Shown here in pieces: positions 35,021-42,208 of a stretch of 64,000 bases of DNA (positions are counted from its first letter, which is position 1; each line of letters starts with the position of its first letter). This DNA comes from Streptomyces venezuelae (GTDB lineage Bacteria; Actinomycetota; Actinomycetes; Streptomycetales; Streptomycetaceae), in NCBI RefSeq assembly GCF_008642315.1, contig NZ_CP029192.1, forward strand, positions 1,426,001 to 1,490,000. Reading direction: 5' to 3'. The notes under the pieces were generated by a model. That model saw only the letters and a list, made by a program, of their open reading frames with translations, searched no databases and had not been told where the DNA came from. Both the position numbers and the translations under genes were made by a program.

Positions 35021-36157
35021 ATGTCCCAGATGGAGCAGTTCGGTGAAGAGCTCGCGGACTTTCTGCGCCGCGTCGCCGAGTTGAAGTCGGCCCGTTCCGT
35101 CCCGGCCGGCGACCTCAGCACCGTCCTGGACGCCGCCCTCTTCGAACTGGACCATGTGGCGGACCAGTTGTGGCCCACGTTCGAACGGCTGGCCGTCAAC
35201 GGCCAGTGGGACGACGCCTCGTCGGACCGTGATGAGCAGCGGCTGCTGCGATCCCTGTTCCAGCGGATGCCGCTGCCGGTCGCGCTGGTCGACAGGGAGA
35301 CCGTCGTGCGGCGCATGAACTTCGCCGCGACGGGTCTGACCGGGGTCCGCGCGGGCTATGCGACGGGCCGGCCGCTGACCGGCTTCCTGATGCACGCGGA
35401 CCGGGTCGCGTTCCGTACGCAGACCGCGGCGGTCGCCCGCGGCGAGGGCGACCGCAGCCTGAACGTGCACCTCCAGCGGAGCCCCGGCACCCCGGTCCGC
35501 GCGACCCTCACCGCGCTGCGCCCCGGCGCCGAGCCGCGCACGGCGGTCCTCGTGGTGCTGCAGCCCGCGAAGGACCACGAGCAGCAGCGGCCGAGCGTCG
35601 CGTGGCCCGCCCCCGATCTCGGCGAGGCGACCCGGCACGCGGCCCAGCTCGACCTGATGGACGCCATGACGTCGGCGCTGCTCGCCGCGCCCGCGGCGGA
35701 CGGCGCGGCCGTCCTGGAGGCGGCCGCCGGGGTGCTGCACGGACGGTTCGCGGACTGGGTGATCGCCGACGAGGGCGCCGCCCGGCTGCGGCGCACGACG
35801 GTCCTCGGACCGCCGGACGCCCCGGCCGCCGACGTCCTCGCGCAGGACCCCGCCGCGTGCCCCCTCGTCGTGGAGGCGGCACGCGGCGGGGCGGCCTCGC
35901 TTCAGGTGCGCCCGGAGGATCCGGACGCGTTCGGCAGGGACGCGTCCGGCGCGCACGTGCTCGTCCGCGCCGAGGTCACGTCCCTGCTGTGTGTGCCGCT
36001 GACCGCCCGCACGCACGGTCCGGTGGAGGGCGTCCTCACGCTCTTCCGGAGCGGCGCGCGGCTCGCCTTCTCGATGGCCGAGGCGCGGGCGGTCGACGTG
36101 ATGTCACGGCACGTCGCGCTGGCGATGCGGCGGGGTGTCAGGCCGCGTCCTTCATGA
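35021..36157 (+). CDS. PAS-GAF sensor protein without output domain
   Basis: A 378-residue soluble protein. A helical N-terminus is followed by a PAS domain (about 75-165, LPVALVDRETVVRRMNFAATGLTG) and a GAF domain (about 205-375, ending LCVPLTARTHGPVEGVLTLF). Many actinobacterial relatives end in a PP2C phosphatase or kinase that acts on anti-sigma antagonists; here no such domain is present. It may work in trans with the nearby sigma factor, but this is inference. The 3' end overlaps the convergent sigma-factor gene by 20 bases. Start supported by a -10 element at a leaderless distance. Confidence 0.78.
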   Translation: MSQMEQFGEELADFLRRVAELKSARSVPAGDLSTVLDAALFELDHVADQLWPTFERLAVNGQWDDASSDRDEQRLLRSLFQRMPLPVALVDRETVVRRMNFAATGLTGVRAGYATGRPLTGFLMHADRVAFRTQTAAVARGEGDRSLNVHLQRSPGTPVRATLTALRPGAEPRTAVLVVLQPAKDHEQQRPSVAWPAPDLGEATRHAAQLDLMDAMTSALLAAPAADGAAVLEAAAGVLHGRFADWVIADEGAARLRRTTVLGPPDAPAADVLAQDPAACPLVVEAARGGAASLQVRPEDPDAFGRDASGAHVLVRAEVTSLLCVPLTARTHGPVEGVLTLFRSGARLAFSMAEARAVDVMSRHVALAMRRGVRPRPS

Positions 36158-36971
36158 CCTGGTCGCGCAGCCGGTCGCAGCAGCGGCTGATGAGCCGTGA
36201 GACGTGCATCTGGGAGATGCCCATCTCGTCGGCGATGCTGCTCTGCGTCATGTCGCCGAAGAACCGCATGTAGAGGATGGTCCGTTCGCGTTCGGGGAGC
36301 TGTGCGATGCGCGGCTTGACGGCCTCGCGGTCGACGACGACGTCGAGCGCCGGGTCGGTGCCGCCGAGGGCGTCGCTCAGCGAGTAGCCGTCCTCGCTGC
36401 CGGGGAGTTCGGCGTCGAGGGAGAGCGCGGTGAAGCTGTCGAGCGCCTCCAGGCCGGCCTTCGCGTCCTCCTCGCTCATCTGCGCGTGGCGGGCGATCTC
36501 GGCGGTGGTGGGGGCGCGCCCGGAGACCGTCTGGGCCAGGTCCTGGCGGGCGAACCGCACGCGGTTGCGCAGGTCCTGGACGCGACGGGGCACGTGCAGG
36601 GTCCACATGTGGTCGCGGAAGTGCCGCTTGATCTCACCCGTGACGGTGGGGACCGCGTAGCTCTCGAACGCGGTGCCGCGCCGCGGGTCGTAGCGGTCGA
36701 CGGCCTTGACCAGGCCGAGCGCCGCGACCTGCCGCAGGTCGTCGAGGGATTCGCCGCGGTTGCGGAACCGGCCGGCGAGCCGCTCCGCCATGGGGAGCCA
36801 GGCCTGGACGATCTCCTGGCGCAGGGTGTCCCGCTCGGGTCCCGGTGCCAGTTCGACGAGGCGGTCGAAGGCTTCCGCGGTGTCGGGGGCGTCGTCGTGC
36901 GGGTGACGCCTTGGCCTCGTGGCCACTGCAGTGGTGGTGTGGGATCGCATGGTGCGTCGCAACTCCCTCAT
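36138..36971 (-). CDS. RNA polymerase sigma factor, SigB/SigF/SigG type
   Basis: A 277-residue group 3 sigma factor. Region 2 is clear (DDLRQVAALGLVKAVDRYDP, then GTAFESYAVPTVTGEIKRHFRD), region 3 includes PRRVQDLRNRVRFA and region 4 is LPERERTILYMRFFGDMTQSSIADEMGIS, a helix-turn-helix followed by MHVSRLISR. In Streptomyces this family answers osmotic, oxidative and other stress and recognises GNNT-N14/16-GGGTA promoters. Two starts, 36971 and 36950, are possible. A weak GTTT-N15-GGGCAG sits upstream at 37123-37099, so autoregulation is conceivable. No anti-sigma or antagonist gene is adjacent. The 3' end overlaps the PAS-GAF gene. Confidence 0.9.
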   Translation of the reverse strand: MRELRRTMRSHTTTAVATRPRRHPHDDAPDTAEAFDRLVELAPGPERDTLRQEIVQAWLPMAERLAGRFRNRGESLDDLRQVAALGLVKAVDRYDPRRGTAFESYAVPTVTGEIKRHFRDHMWTLHVPRRVQDLRNRVRFARQDLAQTVSGRAPTTAEIARHAQMSEEDAKAGLEALDSFTALSLDAELPGSEDGYSLSDALGGTDPALDVVVDREAVKPRIAQLPERERTILYMRFFGDMTQSSIADEMGISQMHVSRLISRCCDRLRDQVMKDAA

Positions 36972-37135
36972 GGGTGCCTTGGGATGGACGGTCACCGTGG
37001 GAGTGCGCGCACGCCGGGCCGCCACGGGCACACCCGGGGAGGCGAGCGTCGGGGACGCTCCCACGGACGTGCCTCCGGTCCGAAGCACTTTCTTCCGCCT
37101 GCCCCGCGCCTTCGGCAGCAAACACACCGGCCAGG

Positions 37136-37190
37136 TTTCCCGTCGGTCGGGCAGGACACCCGGAGAGACTGCCCTTTTCCCGACGGTCGG
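37136..37190. repeat. Direct repeat of a 15-mer upstream of the sigma factor
   Basis: TTTCCCGTCGGTCGG (37136-37150) and TTTCCCGACGGTCGG (37176-37190) differ at one base and are 40 bases apart. The second contains the palindrome CCGAC-G-GTCGG. They lie in the 358-base gap between the sigma gene and the CBS gene, where regulatory sites for either are expected. I see nothing else that looks like a gene in that gap. Confidence 0.4.
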
Positions 37191-37246
37191 ATCCGGGACC
37201 GCCGCGCGAGGACGGCGGAGAACGGTCGGAGGCCCCTCCCGCGGAG

Positions 37247-37271
37247 GCATGGCTTCAGGGCTCAGGGGTAC
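37247..37271 (+). promoter_or_regulatory. Sigma-B-type promoter candidate for the CBS gene
   Basis: GCAT (37247-37250), 15 bases, then GGGTAC (37266-37271) matches the published sigma-B form GNNT-N14/16-GGGTAC/T. Transcription would start near 37279 and give a leader of about 50 bases to the CBS gene. GNNT is weakly informative, so chance matches are not rare. Confidence 0.5.
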
Positions 37272-37329
37272 TGCGGGCGGAGTCAGCACGCCGAACGTAT
37301 GACGGACGCATGCAGGAAGGGTTCCAGCC

Positions 37330-37767
37330 ATGACCGATTACGTAAGGGACGTCATGACGCCGGGTGTCGTGGCCGTACGGCCCGACGCCTCTCTCGTCGA
37401 AGCGGCACAGTTGATGCGCGCCCAGGACATCGGCGATGTCCTGGTGGCGGCGGAGGGCCGGGTCCTGGGCCTGCTCACGGACCGGGACATCGCGTTGCGC
37501 GCCGTGGCGGACGGCGCGGATCCGCTGACGGTCAGCGCCCAGGCGGTCTGCACGCCCAATCCGGTCGTGGTGACGCCCGACGACGCGGTGTCGGAGGCCA
37601 TCGGGCTGATGCGCGACCACGCGGTGCGGCGCCTGCCGGTCGTCGAGGACGGCCACCCGGTGGGGATGGTGAGCCTCGGCGACCTCGCGGTGTCGCAGGA
37701 CCCGACGTCGGCGCTGGCCGACATCAGCCGCGCGGCGCCGGACGGGGGCCTGGATGGAAGGGTTTAA
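37330..37767 (+). CDS. CBS-pair domain protein
   Basis: A 145-residue protein made of two CBS motifs (about 8-62 and 72-128; TDRDIALRAVADG, and VRRLPVVEDGHPVGMVSLGDLA). CBS pairs bind AMP, ATP, SAM or other adenosyl ligands and report energy or stress. As a stand-alone pair it resembles the hypoxia/stress-related CBS proteins found in mycobacteria and streptomycetes. AGGAAGG precedes the ATG. It follows a candidate sigma-B promoter and lies next to the sigma-B-type gene, on the opposite strand. Confidence 0.9.
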   Translation: MTDYVRDVMTPGVVAVRPDASLVEAAQLMRAQDIGDVLVAAEGRVLGLLTDRDIALRAVADGADPLTVSAQAVCTPNPVVVTPDDAVSEAIGLMRDHAVRRLPVVEDGHPVGMVSLGDLAVSQDPTSALADISRAAPDGGLDGRV

Positions 37768-37794
37768 AACCTACCCATACGGACAATCAGATCT

Positions 37795-37858
37795 TGTACG
37801 GAGGATCATTCGCAGCCACGGAGCATCACGGAGCATCACCCGCAGGCACCTCCGTACA
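37795..37858 (+). promoter_or_regulatory. Ten-base inverted repeat and small tandem repeat before pfpI
   Basis: TGTACGGAGG (37795-37804) and CCTCCGTACA (37849-37858) are perfectly complementary with a 44-base loop that contains CACGGAGCAT twice in tandem. The structure lies between the CBS stop and the PfpI start. In RNA it could fold into a long-loop stem in the pfpI leader; in DNA it could be an operator pair. Either reading is open. Confidence 0.45.
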
Positions 37859-37889
37859 GCATCAGCCGACAGGAAGGACGAACCCCGCC

Positions 37890-38450
37890 ATGCCGCAGCG
37901 CATCGCGTTCCTCGTGGCGCCCGAGGGCGTCGAGCAGATCGAACTCACGGACCCCATGCAGGCCGTCCGGGACGCGGGCGGCGAGGCCGTCCTGGTGTCC
38001 ACGGACCCCGGCGAGGTGCAGGGCTTCAACCACCTCGACAAGGCGGACACCTTCCCCGTCCAGGAGGTCGTGGCCGACGCCCGGGCCGACGCGTTCGACG
38101 GACTCGTACTGCCCGGCGGCGTCGCCAACCCGGACTACCTGCGGACCGACGCCAAGGCCGTGGCGTTCGTGAAGGACTTCTTCGACCGCGGCCTGCCGGT
38201 CGCGGCCATCTGCCACGCCCCCTGGACGCTCGTCGAGGCGGACGTGCTGGGCGGCCGCACCCTGACCTCCTGGCCGAGCCTCAGGACCGACATCCGCAAC
38301 GCGGGCGGCACCTGGGTCGACGAGCAGGTCAAGGTCTGCACGGGCGGTCCCAACACGCTCGTCACGAGCCGCAAGCCGGACGACCTGAAGGCGTTCTGCG
38401 AGGCGTTCCTCGCGGAGTTCGCCAAGGGGGCCAAGTCGCAGTCCGGCTGA
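37890..38450 (+). CDS. DJ-1/PfpI-family protein (YhbO/PfpI type)
   Basis: A 186-residue flavodoxin-like cysteine protein. The nucleophile elbow AICHAPW gives Cys108 with neighbouring His109, and the strand LVLPGG with PEGVEQIEL supplies the acidic partner. Family members act as glyoxalases III, deglycases or small-protein proteases in stress protection. ATG 37890 has GGAAGGA upstream with a long spacer. It converges on the Ppx gene, with a short tandem repeat between. Location next to sigma-factor and CBS genes fits a stress role. Confidence 0.9.
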   Translation: MPQRIAFLVAPEGVEQIELTDPMQAVRDAGGEAVLVSTDPGEVQGFNHLDKADTFPVQEVVADARADAFDGLVLPGGVANPDYLRTDAKAVAFVKDFFDRGLPVAAICHAPWTLVEADVLGGRTLTSWPSLRTDIRNAGGTWVDEQVKVCTGGPNTLVTSRKPDDLKAFCEAFLAEFAKGAKSQSG

Positions 38451-38455
38451 CCCCT

Positions 38456-38485
38456 CAGGTCGCATCAGGCCGCATCAGGTCACGT
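38456..38485. repeat. Three 10-base tandem repeats
   Basis: CAGGTCGCAT, CAGGCCGCAT and CAGGTCACGT follow one another in the 48-base gap between the convergent pfpI and ppx genes. It is a small imperfect microsatellite with no obvious function. Confidence 0.75.
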
Positions 38486-38498
38486 CCCGTGGCGCGCC

Positions 38499-39512
38499 TC
38501 AGGTCCCGGCGGGCAACGGCAGCAGCATCTGGGCGGTGCGGCTCGTGTCACCCGTGTGCACGTGCTCACCGGCCCACCAGTCCGCGTCACCGTCCTCGAT
38601 GTAGCGGAGCAGGATGCCTTCGCGCAGGGCCCATGGGCAGACGGTGACCTCCTCGATGCCGGTCAGCTTCATCGCCGTGTGCGCGACGACCGCGCCGGCC
38701 ACGCACTGACCGGCGCGCGCCGCCGAGATCCCGGGCAGCTGGGCGCGTCGCTCGGCGGGCAGCGACGCCAGCTCCTTGAGCGCCCTGCCGAGTTCGACAC
38801 GGCGCAACTGCCGCTCCACGAACGGGCCGTAGCGGCCGGGCGCCGCGCCGCACAACCTGGCCAGCTGCTGGAACGTGCGGGACGTGGCGACGGCCGTGTG
38901 CGGCATCTCCCAGCGGATGCGGGCGGCCACGTCCCGCAGTTGGTGGCGCACCTGGCGGCGCACCGCCTTCAAATCCTCGGGGCGGGGCGGGTCCTGGCCG
39001 TCGAAGAGGTCCCTCGTCAGCAGCCGCGCCCCGAGCGGCAGCGAGGCCGCGTAGTCGGGCAGGCGGCTGCGCCCGAAGGCCACTTCGAGGGAGCCGCCGC
39101 CGATGTCGAAGAGCACCAGCGGCCCCGCGCGCCACCCCATCCATCTGCGGGCGGCGAGGAACGTCAGCTCCGCCTCGGCCTCGCCCGACAGGGTACGCAG
39201 CCGGATTCCGGTGCCGGCCTCCACCGCTTCGAGCACCTCGTCCCGGTTCGGGGCGTCCCGCACGACCGAGGTGACGAAGGCGAAGGGCTCGTACACCCCC
39301 CACCGCTGCGCCTCCTCCCGTACGTCGCGCACCGCGTCGACCAGTTCGCGCACCGGCTCCTCGCCGAGGCGCCCGTCGTCGTCCAGTTGTTCTCCCAGCC
39401 TCAGGCGTCTCTTCACCGTGTGGACCGGCAACGGCACCTGCCCGTCGGCGTCCGCGACGACGAGCCGCACCGTGTTCGAACCCACATCCACCACTCCGAC
39501 TCTCATGAACAT
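38499..39512 (-). CDS. Ppx/GppA-family phosphatase
   Basis: A 337-residue exopolyphosphatase/guanosine-pentaphosphate phosphohydrolase. The ASKHA-fold phosphate loops are VGVVDVGSNTVRLVV at the start and LVLFDIGGGSLEVAFG near residue 140. CPWALREGILLRYI near the end is the conserved Ppx sequence. It hydrolyses terminal phosphate from polyphosphate or pppGpp and so links to the stringent and stress responses. It lacks the C-terminal HD domain of longer Ppx forms. ATG 39512 has AGAGGGA five bases upstream. A second in-frame ATG is two codons later. Confidence 0.9.
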   Translation of the reverse strand: MFMRVGVVDVGSNTVRLVVADADGQVPLPVHTVKRRLRLGEQLDDDGRLGEEPVRELVDAVRDVREEAQRWGVYEPFAFVTSVVRDAPNRDEVLEAVEAGTGIRLRTLSGEAEAELTFLAARRWMGWRAGPLVLFDIGGGSLEVAFGRSRLPDYAASLPLGARLLTRDLFDGQDPPRPEDLKAVRRQVRHQLRDVAARIRWEMPHTAVATSRTFQQLARLCGAAPGRYGPFVERQLRRVELGRALKELASLPAERRAQLPGISAARAGQCVAGAVVAHTAMKLTGIEEVTVCPWALREGILLRYIEDGDADWWAGEHVHTGDTSRTAQMLLPLPAGT

Positions 39513-39556
39513 CAGGTTCCCTCTGTTCGCGAGCCGAAAGACAGGCGATGGTGATC

Positions 39557-40135
39557 TCAGGCCTCGCGACCTAGGAGGTTCAGGAGTTTCGTCTGCTCGT
39601 CGGCGCCCACGGGCGGCTCCACCGCGGGGGCGAAGAGGCCGCTCTTCTCCAACTCGGCCGCGTACGGCTCCACTTCGCTCAGTGCGAAGGCGACGAGGGC
39701 TTCGGGCAGCGCCTCGTCGGCGCCGATCGCTCGGGACAGGTCCCAGGCGTGCACCACGAGGTCGGTGATCATCTGCCCGGCGTAGAACGGCGCCGAGGCG
39801 TCACCGAACGACAGGTGGACGGTGCGGTCGAGGGCGCCCTCCTCGCGGAAGGCGGCGCGTGCCGCGGCGGACGCGGTGTCCCAGGACGCGAGCGGGTCGG
39901 GGCCGAGCATGTCGCCGTCGAACGCGTCGCCGACGGACTCCGTGGTGGCGCCGTCGCGGAGCAGCGGCGGCACCCACAGCTGCTCGGACGCGAGGTGGTT
40001 GACCAGGTCGTGCACGGTCCAGTCCGTGCAGGGCGTCGGGGCGTCCCACTGATCGGCGCGGACGGCGTGCACGCGGTCGGTGAACAGGTCGAGCGCCTCG
40101 CCGTGCCGCTCCAGCAGGGTCCGGTTGTCCGTCAT
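39557..40135 (-). CDS. Mycothiol-dependent maleylpyruvate isomerase-family (DinB-like) protein
   Basis: A 192-residue protein with TIGR03086-like layout. The N-terminal four-helix DinB-type bundle has PCTDWTVHDLVNHLASEQLW, supplying one metal His, and VVHAWDLSRAIG supplies another. Relatives use mycothiol as cofactor for isomerisation or S-transfer. The substrate here is unknown. ATG 40135 overlaps the stop of the DUF6158-like gene (ATGA), so both are translationally coupled. Confidence 0.82.
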   Translation of the reverse strand: MTDNRTLLERHGEALDLFTDRVHAVRADQWDAPTPCTDWTVHDLVNHLASEQLWVPPLLRDGATTESVGDAFDGDMLGPDPLASWDTASAAARAAFREEGALDRTVHLSFGDASAPFYAGQMITDLVVHAWDLSRAIGADEALPEALVAFALSEVEPYAAELEKSGLFAPAVEPPVGADEQTKLLNLLGREA

Positions 40136-40365
40136 GTGTTCGTGGTTCCCCTCTCCCGCGCGCCCGCGCGGGTCCGGCCCCCGGCCACCGACCTGCGCGG
40201 GTGGCGGCGCAGGTATTCGCCTTCGAGTTGCGCCATGCGGTCGTTGTGGGCCCGCAGGGCGTCGTTCGAGCCGTGCAGCAGGGTGCTGTGGCGGGTGCGG
40301 TGGATCGTCTCCAGCTCCTTGATGAGCTGCTGGTCGTCCAGCCTGCCCGGATCGACTCCGTTCAT
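40132..40365 (-). CDS. Small DUF6158-like protein
   Basis: A 77-residue, mostly helical, charged protein: GVDPGRLDDQQLIKELETIH, then RTRHSTLLHGSNDALRAH and LEGEYLRRHPRR. I recall this pattern as DUF6158, an actinobacterial family of unknown function. GGAG lies six bases before the ATG at 40365. It is the first gene of a pair with the mycothiol-type protein and has a GGGTAC promoter candidate upstream. The frame can be read further 5' but without initiation support. Confidence 0.75.
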   Translation of the reverse strand: MNGVDPGRLDDQQLIKELETIHRTRHSTLLHGSNDALRAHNDRMAQLEGEYLRRHPRRSVAGGRTRAGARERGTTNT

Positions 40366-40445
40366 GGATCGCTCCGATCGCTCTGCGTGCGACCGCTGTC
40401 CGATCGCGGTCCGAACGCTCTGTCGCGGCGCTCCCTGCCTTCCGG

Positions 40446-40469
40446 GTACCCGCTGGGCCCGTACTACCC
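40446..40469 (-). promoter_or_regulatory. Sigma-B-type promoter candidate for the DUF6158/mycothiol pair
   Basis: On the minus strand GGGT (40469-40466), 14 bases, GGGTAC (40451-40446) fits GNNT-N14/16-GGGTAC. It would start transcription near 40439, about 74 bases before the DUF6158-like ATG. The GGGTACCC core is palindromic, but the opposite direction lacks a GNNT element at a proper distance. Confidence 0.4.
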
Positions 40470-40642
40470 AGGATGCACCGCGCACGGGCCGCGCGCGCCC
40501 CGCACGGGCCGACCGGTGCGTACAGGAACCCCGGGATTGTCCTGAAACAGAGGCGTCTGCCGGGGAGGCAGGGGATGCCGTTTCCGCGTCCACACGAGCG
40601 GCAGAACCATTGCGCACCACTCCGACGGGAAGGACCGCCCAC

Positions 40643-42193
40643 GTGCCCCACTCCGTACCGAGACGCCGCCGCTTATCGCTCGTCGCTCTCGCTGTCACCG
40701 CCGTACTGACCCCCGGTCTCGCCGCGCTGCCGGCCTCGGCCGCACCCGGGCAGGACGCCGGGAGCCGCCCGCTCAGCCGGTTCACCGACCAGCAGCCGGA
40801 CTGGAAGCGGTGCGGGCCCGACACGCCCGCCGCCTACCAGTGCGCCTCCATCAAGGTGCCGCTGGACTACCGCGACCCCGGCGGCACCGCCATCGACGTC
40901 GCGATATCCCGGATCCGGGCGGGCGACCCCGGCAAGCGCCGCGGCGTCCTGCTCTCCAACCCGGGTGGACCCGGCGGCCCGGGGCTCGACCTGCCGCTGT
41001 ACTTCACGGAGACCATGCCCGAGTCCGTGACCGACCGCTACGACCTGATCGGGTTCGACCCGCGCGGCATCGGGCGGAGCACACCGGTCAACTGCGGTCT
41101 CACCGACGACGAGAAGCGCTTCCCGCGCTCGTACCGGCCGTTCGACGAGAGCGTCGCCCGGGCGAAGAGCGTCGCGGACAAGTGCCGCAAGGAGACGGGC
41201 CCGGCGCTCGCGCACATGACGACCCGCAACACCGCGCGGGACATGGACGTCCTGCGGGCCGTCCTCGGCGAGAAGAAGATCTCGTACTACGGCGTCTCGT
41301 ACGGGACCGCGCTCGGCTCCGTCTACACACAGCTGTTCCCCCGGCGCGCCGACCGGTTCGTCCTGGACAGCGCCGTCGACCCGAAGCTGATGTGGCGCAA
41401 GATGTTCCAGGTGTGGGCGTCGGAGGCCGAGCCGGCGTTCGCGCGCTGGACGCGGTGGACCGCCGCGCACTCGGCGACGTACGACCTGGGGAAGACGCCG
41501 GCCGAAGTATCGCGGACCTTCTGGGACTTGGTGGAGCGGGCGGACCGCGACCCGATCGACGTGGGCACGGCCAAGCTCACCGGCACCGACATCCGCGGCT
41601 TCCTGCGCCGCGAGTTCTTCACCCCGCGCAGCGCAGCCGAGCTCGTCGGCATGCTGAAGGACGCCGCCGCGGGCAAGCCGGTCCCCGACTTCCCGGCCGA
41701 GCCGGAGAGCCCGGACAACCTGGTGTCGGCGCTCTGGACCGTCGTGTGCGGCGACGCGCCCATGCCGCGCGACCCGGAGACGTACCGCCGCGACTCGGTC
41801 CGTGACGCGGCGCGCCATCCGCTCTTCGGCGACTTCGCGTCCAACATCAACCCGTGCGCCTTCTGGGACCGTCCGGTGGAGCCCCTGACGAAGGTCGACA
41901 ACCACGTGCGTTCGCTGATCGTGCAGAACGAGTGGGACTCGCAGACCCCGCTGTCGACCGCGCGCGGCATGCACCGCGCGCTCAAGGGATCCCGGCTGCT
42001 GACCGTCGACGAGGGCGAGGGGCACGGCGTCGTCTACGGCATGTCGGCGGGCCCCGCCAACCGGTGCGCCGAGGACACCGCCACGGCCTACCTGGTCGCC
42101 GGCAGGCTGCCGGCGAAGGACGTGACGTGCCGGGCCGCGCCGGGCGTCAAGCCCACGCAGCCGCTCTCCCCGGCCTCCCCGGCCTTCGGCTGA
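40643..42193 (+). CDS. Secreted tripeptidyl aminopeptidase (alpha/beta hydrolase, TAP-like), TTA-containing
   Basis: A 516-residue secreted serine exopeptidase. The N-terminus PRRRRLSLVALAVTAVL, ending near ALPASA, is a signal peptide with twin-Arg character. The S33-type fold shows SNPGGPGGPGLDL, DLIGFDPRGIGRSTP, the nucleophile elbow GVSYGTALG, and a C-terminal TAP-like domain with NEWDSQTP (Asp) and EGHGVVYG (His). It trims tripeptides from extracellular protein. Codon 11 (40673-40675) is TTA, so translation should depend on the rare bldA tRNA. The GTG at 40643 has GAAGGA upstream. Neighbouring genes are unrelated. Confidence 0.9.
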   Translation: MPHSVPRRRRLSLVALAVTAVLTPGLAALPASAAPGQDAGSRPLSRFTDQQPDWKRCGPDTPAAYQCASIKVPLDYRDPGGTAIDVAISRIRAGDPGKRRGVLLSNPGGPGGPGLDLPLYFTETMPESVTDRYDLIGFDPRGIGRSTPVNCGLTDDEKRFPRSYRPFDESVARAKSVADKCRKETGPALAHMTTRNTARDMDVLRAVLGEKKISYYGVSYGTALGSVYTQLFPRRADRFVLDSAVDPKLMWRKMFQVWASEAEPAFARWTRWTAAHSATYDLGKTPAEVSRTFWDLVERADRDPIDVGTAKLTGTDIRGFLRREFFTPRSAAELVGMLKDAAAGKPVPDFPAEPESPDNLVSALWTVVCGDAPMPRDPETYRRDSVRDAARHPLFGDFASNINPCAFWDRPVEPLTKVDNHVRSLIVQNEWDSQTPLSTARGMHRALKGSRLLTVDEGEGHGVVYGMSAGPANRCAEDTATAYLVAGRLPAKDVTCRAAPGVKPTQPLSPASPAFG

Positions 42194-42208
42194 CGCCGGG
42201 CGGCGGGT

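Noticed and set aside
33152..36016. A 954-codon minus-strand frame across several genes
   Set aside because: It crosses a GAF-ANTAR gene, the PAS-GAF gene and part of the aminotransferase gene; composition is low-complexity Arg/Pro/Ala.
36972..37331. N-terminal extension of the sigma-factor frame
   Set aside because: It adds about 120 low-complexity residues with no family match and would remove the promoter region.
36204..37860. N-terminal part of a long plus-strand frame leading into pfpI
   Set aside because: Only the last 186 codons from 37890 match a protein family; the rest overlaps the sigma factor and CBS genes.
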